This document shows positions 35,601-44,300 of a DNA stretch of 64,000 nt, in pieces. Below the pieces are notes generated by a model. The model was not told the DNA's origin. It ran no database searches and saw only the letters and a program-made list of their open reading frames with translations. The position numbers and the translations under genes were made by a program. The stretch lies in contig NZ_JAPEPJ010000003.1 in NCBI RefSeq assembly GCF_026340255.1, positions 1-64,000 on the forward strand. Direction: 5' to 3'. Each line of letters starts with the position of its first letter. The stretch's first letter is position 1. The stretch is from Streptomyces sp. NBC_01408. Its GTDB lineage: Bacteria > Actinomycetota > Actinomycetes > Streptomycetales > Streptomycetaceae.

Positions 35601-36264
35601 GCTGCGCCGGGCGGGGCAGCTGCTCCAGGGTCAGGGCGAGCACGAGCGGGCGGTGCGGACGTTCAGCGAGGTGCTGGAGCTGTGCCGGGACGGCGGGGAC
35701 GTGATCGGCGAGGGCCACCTGCTGCGGGACCTGGGCCACGCCTACGCCGAGATGGGGCGGGGCGAGGCGGCGCAGGGGTTCTACACCCAGGCGCTGTCGG
35801 TGCGGGAGCAGATCATGGACCAGGGCGGGGCCGCGCTCGTACGGATGGACCTGGCGCGGCTGCTGGCGTCGAGCGGTGGTGCCGCTGAGCGTTCCCGGTC
35901 GAGGGAGCTGCTGGAGACGGCGGTACGGGCCTTCCGCGACCGGCGGATGGAGCCGGAGCTGGCGGAGGCGGAGCGGCTGCTGGGCGGTTCGGCCGGTCGG
36001 CCGGGTCTGCGCGCCGAGGAGCCGCTGAAGTCTGTGGGGGCGGTCGGGTCCGTGGGGGCCGTTAGGTCCGTGGAGCCGGTCGGGTCCGTGGGGGCCGTCG
36101 GGTCCGTGGAGCCGGTCCGGTCCGGGGAGGCGGTCGGGGCTTCTGAGCCGGTCGGGGTTGTGGGGCCGGTCGGGTCCGCGGCGGCGGTCCGTTCCGGGGA
36201 GGCCTTGCCTTCGCTGAAGTCCGTGGTGCGCGCGCCGGCGACGGGGTCCGCCGCCGGGGTCTGA
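32656..36264 (+). CDS. AfsR-type SARP transcriptional regulator with NB-ARC and TPR domains
   Basis: A 1202-residue pathway regulator. An OmpR-like winged HTH spans about 12-100, a bacterial activation domain about 105-255, and a 150-residue Gly/Pro linker of low complexity about 260-415. The NB-ARC ATPase runs about 430-720 (P-loop GKPGTGKSTLA, kinase-2 RVLVVLDDAGSE, GLPLALR), with TPR repeats about 800-1110. The last 90 residues are a repetitive V/G/S/E sequence (VGSVGAV, VEPVGSV). It would bind heptamer repeats near -35 elements and recruit RNA polymerase. The ATG at 32656 follows GGGAG. It precedes the NRPS genes on the same strand and candidate target repeats flank it, so it is the likely cluster activator. 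Confidence 0.92.
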   Translation: MTASPGGVPHTPDAVVFRILGPLQVTGQGGPVRIPPGRQEVILAALLLEANRVVSTDYLVDLIWDDEPPDTARTQVQICVSRLRKLFTKAAIAAAITTRPPGYVLKTEGDLVDAAVFARKVADARTLGRQGGTAEAVELLRAAGELWQGDCLSGVSSETLRSKALQLDEERLIAAETRIELELDLGRHHQLVGEIQLLVRVHPLRERLRGQLMLALYRSGRQAEALESYRVGRELLVEELGLEPGGELRRLESAILSGEVPAPSRAASDGYGGRAEAPRPGGAPGAPYADPRSGAVGRSDGVPAAPSGERPGGERPGRYTGGGTDVGTGGGRDVGTGGGTGVGTGVGTPPRAAGSTAQAGGAGGPGPALTGQLVPGRPVPGARPRGGPADPFDVPAAYREETPRQLPADTSDFVGDEEQICRIERALLGEGGRRAVGLAAIVGKPGTGKSTLATHIAHRLSETGFPDGQLYCDLRGTGAPATAAEVLGRFLRALGIPGPVIPESQDERAEMYRTLLASRRVLVVLDDAGSESQIRPLLPGSNSCAVLVTSRVRLTGLPGAYRVELDVMDTARALELLVRVVGGDRVEREGVAAEALIRTVGGLPLALRIVAARLAARPHWTLASMVHRLANERHRLDELTHGEMTMRASLSLTHDGLAAEDRRLLRLLSLAQGPTLPGWLAGALLDDHRPFPSDLLEPLVDVQMLDVVGVESTGGFRYRFHEIIRVFAREQLAVHDEPAAQSAALCRMMGGWMSLAEQAHRRIYGGDFTVLHGTAPRWEPPSSCVDELLVDPLEWLDSEHANLVQTVEHAARERMDELCWDLATTLATLFEARGYFDDWERTHQLALEAVRAAGNRRGSAALLSSLGALYLGRSQPEESRAALTSALGVFQELGDRQGLALCHRDLALLERMRGNEDRALTLYDRALRDFDLVGDVVGRAIVLTQSAHIWMRRGQTATARSRLDEALSIYRSVGYTGGQARTLRRAGQLLQGQGEHERAVRTFSEVLELCRDGGDVIGEGHLLRDLGHAYAEMGRGEAAQGFYTQALSVREQIMDQGGAALVRMDLARLLASSGGAAERSRSRELLETAVRAFRDRRMEPELAEAERLLGGSAGRPGLRAEEPLKSVGAVGSVGAVRSVEPVGSVGAVGSVEPVRSGEAVGASEPVGVVGPVGSAAAVRSGEALPSLKSVVRAPATGSAAGV

Positions 36265-36280
36265 GTTCCGCCGTGCGGTG

Positions 36281-36463
36281 TCAGTCCCAGGGGTTGGTGT
36301 CGGTGGTGGTGCTCGGCGTCGGGGTGGCGGCCGGGGCGGCGCCGCCCGCCGGGGTGGCGGGGGTGGCCGGGCCGTCGGCCTGGGCGACCTGGGTGCCGAG
36401 TACGGCGGCCCCGGCGAGGGCGACGGTGACGAGGGCGGCGCGGAGGGCGGGGGCGAGGTTCAT
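36281..36463 (-). CDS. small exported Ala/Pro/Thr-rich protein
   Basis: A 60-residue peptide with a clear signal sequence (ALRAALVTVALAGAAVLGTQ, likely cleavage after AQA) and a short Pro/Ala/Thr-rich tail ending NPWD. An AAGGGA ribosome site sits seven bases before the ATG. It is convergent with the SARP gene, 16 bases apart. Small secreted peptides next to AfsR-like regulators are recurrent in Streptomyces and may be coregulated, here through the heptamer repeats about 100 bases upstream. Function unknown; secretion is the only solid prediction. Confidence 0.65.
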   Translation of the reverse strand: MNLAPALRAALVTVALAGAAVLGTQVAQADGPATPATPAGGAAPAATPTPSTTTDTNPWD

Positions 36464-36562
36464 TTCGTGTCCCTTCGTCGGTGCGCTCCGGCTTTCCGGG
36501 GCGCTTCCTTCCTTCTGGACATCAACTTAGGAACAGCTGGAATCCCGGCACCGGCCCCGCGC

Positions 36563-36580
36563 CTATCCCCGCGCTATCAC
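36563..36580. promoter_or_regulatory. second candidate SARP site
   Basis: CTATCCC then CTATCAC four bases apart (11-bp period), as at 32523-32540. It lies 100 bases upstream of the small secreted protein (minus) and 170 bases upstream of the HTH/NB-ARC gene (plus). Confidence 0.55.
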
Positions 36581-36612
36581 GCCCCGGCCTCCGGCCCGGC
36601 CGGGGAAAGGGG

Positions 36613-36664
36613 GCGATAGGAACACCGGCCGGAGCCCGTTCGTGCGGGGATGCCGGGGCGATAG
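36613..36664 (-). promoter_or_regulatory. two inverted copies of the CTATCGC heptamer
   Basis: GCGATAG (reverse complement of CTATCGC) occurs at 36613-36619 and 36658-36664, 45 bases apart, about four turns of an 11-bp helix. Together with 36563-36580 this makes four heptamers in the 286-base region between two regulated-looking genes. Confidence 0.4.
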
Positions 36665-36749
36665 CGGGCTGCCGACGATGGGAAGCAGGAACCGGGCCAC
36701 ATCACCCCAGGCCCCGCCGTTCCCCACCGTCTTCGCCGGGAGCGCACAC

Positions 36750-38123
36750 ATGAACGGGCACATGACCGCGCACACGAACGTGCAGCACCTCTCGACCCAC
36801 TCGACCGACCCCGCAGCCACCGCACCGCTGGGATCCCTCATACGCGCCCACCGGCTGCGGATCGGGCTCACCCAGCGGGAACTGGCCGATCTGTCGACGA
36901 TCAGCGTGAGAGCCATCCGCGACCTGGAGCAGGGCAAGGCCAGACGCCCCCGCCCCGACACCGTCCGGCTGATGGCCGACGCGCTGCGCCTCGGCCCGCG
37001 CGCCCGGTCCGTACTGGAGGCGGCCGCCCAGCAGGGCCGGGCCACCGGGCACGGGCCGGCCGAGCTGCCCGCGCCACCGGCCGCGCTGCATCCGCTGGTC
37101 GGCCGGGATCCCGAAGCGGCCGTCCTGGCCGGGGAGTTGGCCTCAGCCACGGAACGCCTGGTGAACGTGGTGGGGCTGACCGGGGTGGGCAAGACCCGAC
37201 TGGCGCTGGAGGTCGCCGCTCGGCTCCACGCGACGGGCCTGCCGGTGCTGTGGCACGCCTTCCCCGGGGCCACGGCCGACCACCTCGGCTGCGCCGGGGG
37301 CGAGCCGGCGGCCCGGGTCGCGGCGGCCGTGGCCGAGCTGTGCGCCGTGGCGGCGGGGCGGCCCGGCGAGGTTCCGGGGACCGCCGCCGACCGGCTGGCC
37401 GAACTCCTCGCGGATCAGCCCGCGTTGCTCGTACTGGACGGAGCCCCGGCGGGTCCGCCCCGGTTCGACCGGCTGACCGGGCTGCTGCGCGCCTGCCCGG
37501 GGCTGCGGCTACTGGTCACCTCCGACCAGCCGTGGGAGGTGCCGGGCGAGCGGATCTTCCTGCTGTCCCCGCTGGAGGTGCCGGGCGAGGGCGCCGCGGA
37601 CCCGGCCGCCGCGGCGGTACGGGTCTTCCTCGGCCAGGTCCGGCGGGTGCGGCCCGAGTTCGTCCCGGGCCGGGCCGACCTGGAGCGCGCGGCGTGGATC
37701 TGCCGCCGCCTGGACGGACATCCGGGAGCGCTGGCCGCTGCGGCGTCCTGGCTGGTGGTGTGCGATCTGGCCGCCCTGTGCCAGAGCCTGGACGCGGACC
37801 CGGTAGCCCTGCTGGACCACTTGGGCGCGGGTGCCGGGGCGGAGCACTTCCGGGCGGCGCTGCGCGGGCGGATGGAGCGGCTGCCGCTGGGCGCGCGGGA
37901 GCTGATGGCTTCGCTCTGCGACCGCTCCGGGGAGGAGTTCTCGCTGGCCGACCTCACCGCGCTGACCGGGCTCGGCCTCGCCGAGTGCGGCCGGATGCTG
38001 CGCGAACTGCTGATCAGCGGGGCCGTCCGGGCCGCGCACGAGGGCGGCAGCTCCCGGTTCCGGGTACTGGGCCTGGTCCGGGCCGCCTGCGGGGCGGGCC
38101 TGGCGGCTGCCGCCGGGGCGTGA
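36750..38123 (+). CDS. HTH (XRE-type) regulator with NB-ARC-like ATPase domain
   Basis: A 457-residue regulator. Residues 28-85 are a Cro/C1-type HTH (LGSLIRAHRLRIGLTQRELA, then STISVRAIRDLEQGKARRP). Residues 115-330 form an ATPase domain with P-loop VVGLTGVGKTRLALEVA and a kinase-2-like LLVLDGAPAG. The C-terminal half is helical without clear TPRs. This XRE-NB-ARC architecture is related to BTAD-less AfsR-type regulators. The ATG at 36750 has CGGGAG seven bases upstream; two further in-frame starts exist upstream. It is the last gene before NRPS1 (239-base gap), hence a plausible second cluster-specific regulator. Confidence 0.85.
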   Translation: MNGHMTAHTNVQHLSTHSTDPAATAPLGSLIRAHRLRIGLTQRELADLSTISVRAIRDLEQGKARRPRPDTVRLMADALRLGPRARSVLEAAAQQGRATGHGPAELPAPPAALHPLVGRDPEAAVLAGELASATERLVNVVGLTGVGKTRLALEVAARLHATGLPVLWHAFPGATADHLGCAGGEPAARVAAAVAELCAVAAGRPGEVPGTAADRLAELLADQPALLVLDGAPAGPPRFDRLTGLLRACPGLRLLVTSDQPWEVPGERIFLLSPLEVPGEGAADPAAAAVRVFLGQVRRVRPEFVPGRADLERAAWICRRLDGHPGALAAAASWLVVCDLAALCQSLDADPVALLDHLGAGAGAEHFRAALRGRMERLPLGARELMASLCDRSGEEFSLADLTALTGLGLAECGRMLRELLISGAVRAAHEGGSSRFRVLGLVRAACGAGLAAAAGA

Positions 38124-38362
38124 ACTGCTTCCCGAGTGCCGGAGCAACTGCCGCTGGGGCCCGCGGCCCGCGGGTTGGATGACGTACGGCCGGACCGCCC
38201 AGCAGTTCCGACGCACCACCGCTCCGCGTGGCGCCCCCGCCACTCCCCCGCTACTCCTCCGCTCCTGCATCGCCTGCCTCTGCATCCCCCTCCCCTCTGC
38301 CCCCTCCCGGCGCTTCCCGGCGCTTCCCTGCCGCCACAGAAACCACTCCGAGGAGCCACTGC

Positions 38363-41300
38363 ATGTCCCCCAACGCGTCCGACCAGGACACCGCGCACGG
38401 GCCGGCCGCTGTGCGGCTGCCCCTGTCCGCCGCGCAGCGCGACATCTGGATGGCCCACGGCCTGGACGCCTCGGGCTGCCGCTACAACATCGCGGAGTAC
38501 CGGGAGATCCTGGGCGCGCTCGACGCGGGGCTGTTCGCCCGGTGCTGGTACCAACTGGCCCGTGAGGCAGACGCACTACGGCTGCGCGGCACCGGAGCGG
38601 ACGGGGACGGCGGCCTGTGGCAGCTGCTGCACTCCGAACCGGCGGGCAGGGAACTGGAGTTGCTCGACCTCAGCGGCGCGGAGGACCCCGGCGGGGCGGC
38701 CCGTACCCGGATGGCGGCGGAGCTGGCCCGGCCCTTCGACCTGGCGGGCGACTGGCTGACCCGGCACCTGCTCATCAGGGCGGGTGCGAGCGAGGAGGGC
38801 GAGGAGCGGTGGTTCTACTTCCACGCCTTCCACCACCTGGCCATCGACGGCATGGGAGTCGCCCTGCTCGACCGCCGGCTCGTCGAGCTGTACGAGCGGG
38901 CCTCGGCCGGGGAGCCCTGGGGGCCGAGTCCCTTCGGCTCGCTGGCGGAGGTGCTGGCGGAGGACGCGGCGTACCGGTCCTCCCCGGAGGCGGCCGCGGA
39001 CCGCGCCCACTGGACCGTGCACCTCGCCGGGCTCCCGCAGACCCCGCGGCTGGGCGAGGGCCGGACGGGCGGGGCCCCGGTGTGGGGCGAACTGCCCTTC
39101 GTGCGGCGGACGGTGGTGCTGCCGCCCGTCCGGGCGGAACGGTTGCGGGACGCGGCCCGCGCCCACCGGGCGCCGTGGACGATGCTGTTGATCGCGCTGG
39201 TCGCGGCCTACGTGCACCGCGTCAGCGGGGAGCCCGAGCTGGTGCTGGGACTGCCGGTGACCGGCCGGCGGACGGAGGCGGCGCGCCGCACGCCCGGCAT
39301 GCAGTCGAACGTCGTACCGCTGCGGGTACCGGTGGAGGCGGACGGGACGCTGGCCGGTCTGCTGGCCTCGGTGGTCACCGAGACCCGGCAGGGACTGCGG
39401 CACCAGCGGACGCGGTACGAGGACATCTGCCGGGACCTGGGCCTCGGCGAAGGTGAGCGGCGGATCGCGGCGCCGCTGGTCAACATCATGGCGTTCACGC
39501 CGGGGATGCGGTTCTGCGGCTTCCCGACCACGCAGCACAACCTGAGCAACGGGCCGGTGGAGGATCTCGCGGTCGGCGTCTACGACCTCGGGCCGGAGGG
39601 CGGACTGCGGATCGACTTCGACGCGGCGGGCGAGGTGTGCGACCTCGCGGCGGTGGCCGGGCACCAGGACCGGTTCGTACGGTTCGTGGAGGCGGCGCTG
39701 GAGGACCTGGGACTGCCGTTGTCGGAGGTGGAGCTGCTGGGGGAGGCCGAGCGGCGGCAGGTGCTGGAGGAGTGGACGGGCACCCGGGCCGACATCGACG
39801 AGGACACGCTGGCCGACCGGTTCGAGGAACAGGCCCGCCTACGGCCCGACGCCCGGGCCCTGCTCTTCGAAGACACCGAGCTTTCCTACGGGGAGCTGAA
39901 CGCCCGCGCCAACCGGCTCGCCCGCCACCTCGCCGAACAGGGCCTGGGCCGCGGCCACCTCGCCGGGATCCTGCTGGACCGCGGCATCGACTTCGCCGTA
40001 GCCCTCCTCGCCGTCGTCAAAACCGGCGCCGGATACGCCCTGCTGGACCCGGAGTTCCCCGACGAACGCCTCACCGGCACCGCACACGACGCCGCCCTCC
40101 ACACCCTGATCACCGACACCGGGCACCGGGGGCGGATCGCCGGCCCGTGGGCGACCGTCGTGGTGGACGAGGAGCGGGCTGCGGTCGCCGCGCAGGATCC
40201 GGGGAATCCGGGAGCGGAGCTCACGCCGTCGGACGTGGCGTGCGTGATGTTCACCTCCGGCTCCACCGGCCGGCCCAAGGGAATCCTCTCCACCCACCGG
40301 AACCTCGTCTCCACCCTCACCGCCCAGACCTACGCCACCTTCGGCCCCACCGAAACCTTCCTCCAATGCTCACCCGTCTCCTGGGACGCCTTCAGCCTCG
40401 AATTCTGGGGAGCACTCCTCCACGGCGGAACCACCGTCCTGCAACCAGGACAACGCCCCGAACCCGCACTCATCGCACACCTCGCACAACAGCACCACGT
40501 CACGATGCTCCAACTCTCCTCCAGCCTCTTCAACTACCTCACCGACGAACACCCCGACACCTTCACCACCACCCGGACCGCCTACACAGGCGGCGAACCC
40601 GCCTCCCCCACCCACGTACAACGACTGCACGAACTCCACCCGCACCTGACCATCACCAACGGCTACGGCCCCGCCGAATCCATGGGCTTCACCACCACCC
40701 ACACCACCAACCCCACTCACCCCACCGAAGGCCCACTCCCCATCGGCCGCCCCCTCACCAACAAACACGCCTACGTCCTCGACACCCACCTCAACCCCAC
40801 CCCACCCGGCACCACCGGAGAGATCTACCTCACCGGCCACGGCCTCGCCCACGGCTACCTCACCCAACCCACCACCACCGCAACCCACTTCATCCCCCAC
40901 CCCTACGGACCCCCCGGCACCCGCCTCTACCGCACCGGCGACCAAGCCCACTGGGACACCCACGGAAACCTCCACTACACCGGCCGCACCGACACCCAAA
41001 TCAAAATCCGCGGCTTCCGCATCGAACCCACCGAAATCGAAACCACCCTCACCACCCACCCCCACCTCACCCAAGCCACCCTCGTCCACACCACTCACCT
41101 GATCGCCTACGTCACCGCCGTCCCGGGAACCGCCCCGACCAACGCCTCCCTGAAGGCCTGGCTGCGCGAGCGGCTGCCCGAGCACATGGTTCCGGAGCAG
41201 TTCGCCGTCCTCGACCGGCTGCCGCTGACCCCCAACGGCAAGATCGACAAGCGCGCCCTGCCGGCTGTCGAACCCCCGTTGACCAGCGGCGGGCGCCAGC

Positions 41301-44300
41301 CGCGCACCGAGCTGGAGGAGATCGTCCGGACCCTGGTCACCGAGGTCCTGGGCTCCCCCGTGCCGCTGTCGATCGATGACAGCTTCTTCGACCACGGCGG
41401 CCACTCCCTCCTCGCCGCCCGCCTCACCCACCGCATCACCACCACCCTCGGCATCACCCTCACCCTCCGCGACGTCTTCCAGCACCCCACCCCCGCCACC
41501 CTCGCCCGCCTGATCGGCGCGGCCTCCGGCGGGCCCGTCCTGCCCCCGCTCACCCGGGCCGGGCAGCGGCCGGAGCGGCTGCCGCTGTCCTTCGCCCAGC
41601 AGCGCCTGTGGCTGGTGGCCGGACTCGGCGGCGAGGGGACCTCGTACAACGTCCCGATGACGGTCCGGCTCGACGGTGATCTGGACGTCGACGCGCTGCG
41701 CGCCGCCTTCGGTGATCTCGTCGCCCGCCACGAGCCGCTGCGTACGCGCTTCACCACGGCGGACGGGGACCCGTACCAAGTCGTCGGCCCGCCCGCGCCG
41801 CCCTTCTTCGAGGTGCGGGCCGTCGCCCCCGACGCGCTCGACGACGCCCTGCTCGCGGCGGCCCGGCACTCCTTCGACCTCGGCGCCGAGGACCCGTTGC
41901 GGGTCACGCTCTTGCGGACCGGCGCGCGCTCCTACGCCCTCCTCGTCCTCCTGCACCACATCGCCACCGACGGGCTGTCGCTGCGCCCGCTCTTCGCGGA
42001 CCTGTCCGCCGCCTACGCCGCCCGCCTCGCCGGGAACGCCCCCGGCCCGGCGCCCCTGCCCGTCGACTACGCCGACTACGCGCTCTGGCAGCGCTCGGCG
42101 CTGACGGGACCCCCGCTGAAGGAGCAACTCGGCTACTGGAAGACGGCGTTGGCCGGTCTGCCGGAGGAGCTCGGGCTGATCCACGACCGTCCGCGCCCGC
42201 CCGTCGCCGGGCAGCGCGGCGGGGCGGTCACGGTGGACTTCGGCCCCGAACTGCACAAGCGGGTACTGGAGCTGGCGCGCGCCGAGCGGTGCACCCCCTT
42301 CATGGTGCTCCAGGCCGCGCTCGCCGGGACGCTGACCCGGCTGGGCGCGGGGACCGACATCCCCCTCGGCTCGCCGGTCGCCGGCCGGCCGGAGGAGGCC
42401 CTCTCCGGTCTGGTGGGCTTCTTCGTCAACACCCTGGTGCTGCGTACCGACACCTCCGGGAACCCGACGTTCCGCGAGTTGCTCGGCCGGGTCCGCGCCG
42501 CCGACCTGGATGCCTTCGCCCATCAGGAGGCCCCGTTCGACCTGGTGCTGGAGGCCGTGAACCCCGTCCGCTCCCTGGCCCGGCACCCGCTGTTCCAGGT
42601 GTGCCTGGCGCTGGAGGCCGGTCCGGCGCCGGCCCCGGAGCTGCCGGGTGTGCGGGCGGGGGCCGCGGAACCGCTGGCGACGGGTGCGGTCAAGTTCGAC
42701 CTGGAGTTCCTGCTGCGCTCCGAGGAGGGAACGGGGCTGACGGGTGCGGTGCTCTACCGCTCCGACCTGTACGAGCGGGCCACCGTCGAGCGGATGACCG
42801 CCATGCTCCGGCGCACCCTGGAGCAGGTCGTCGCCCGGCCGGAGCTGCCGTTGTCGGAGGTGGAGCTGCTGGGGGAGGCCGAGCGGCGGCAGGTGCTGGA
42901 GGAGTGGACGGGCACCCGGGCCGACATCGGCCAGGACACCCTGGCCGACCGGTTCGAGGAACAGGCCCGCCTACGGCCCGACGCCCGGGCCCTGCTCTTC
43001 GAAGACACCGAGCTTTCCTACGGGGAGCTGAACGCCCGCGCCAACCGGCTCGCCCGCCACCTCGCCGCACAGGGCCTGGGCCGCGGACACCTCGCCGGGA
43101 TCCTGCTGGACCGCGGCATCGACTTCGCCGTAGCCCTCCTCGCCGTCGTCAAAACCGGCGCCGGATACGCCCTGCTGGACCCGGAGTTCCCCGACGAACG
43201 CCTCACCGGCACCGCACACGACGCCGCCCTCCACACCCTGATCACCGACACCGGGCACCGGGGGCGGGTGAGCGGCCCATGGAGCACGACGCTGACCGAC
43301 AGGGACCGGGAGCTGATCGCGGGCCAGGAGGACCTCGACCTCTCTGTCCCGCTGTCGCCCGCGGATGTGGCGTGCGTGATGTTCACCTCCGGCTCCACCG
43401 GCCGGCCCAAGGGAATCCTCTCCTCCCACCGGAACCTCCTCTCCACCCTCACCGCCCAGACCTACGCCACCTTCGGCCCCACCGAAACCTTCCTCCAATG
43501 CTCACCCGTCTCCTGGGACGCCTTCAGCCTCGAATTCTGGGGAGCACTCCTCCACGGCGGAACCACCATCCTCCAAGGCGGACAACGCCCCGAACCCGCA
43601 CTCATCGCACACCTCGCACAACAGCACCACGTCACGATGCTCCAACTCTCCTCCAGCCTCTTCAACTACCTCACCGACGAACACCCCGACACCTTCACCA
43701 CCACCCGGACCGCCTACACAGGCGGCGAACCCGCCTCCCCCACCCACGTACAACGACTGCACGAACTCCACCCGCACCTGACCATCACCAACGGCTACGG
43801 CCCCGCCGAATCCATGGGCTTCACCACCACCCACACCACCAACCCCACTCACCCCACCGAAGGCCCACTCCCCATCGGCCGCCCCCTCACCAACAAACAC
43901 GCCTACGTCCTCGACACCCACCTCAACCCCACCCCACCCGGCACCACCGGAGAGATCTACCTCACCGGCCACGGCCTCGCCCACGGCTACCTCACCCAAC
44001 CCACCACCACCGCAACCCACTTCATCCCCCACCCCTACGGACCCCCCGGCACCCGCCTCTACCGCACCGGCGACCAAGCCCACTGGGACACCCACGGAAA
44101 CCTCCACTACACCGGCCGCACCGACACCCAAATCAAAATCCGCGGCTTCCGCATCGAACCCACCGAAATCGAAACCACCCTCACCACCCACCCCCACCTC
44201 ACCCAAGCCACCCTCGTCCACACCACTCACCTGATCGCCTACGTCACCGCCGTCCCGGGAACCGCCCCGACCAACGCCTCCCTGAAGGCCTGGCTGCGCG

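Noticed and set aside
40370..42586. Gly/Val/Glu-rich minus-strand open frame opposite NRPS1
   Set aside because: Repetitive VGGEGG-type composition mirrors the ACC/CCC/CAC codon style of the A domain on the plus strand; no start signal or family motif.
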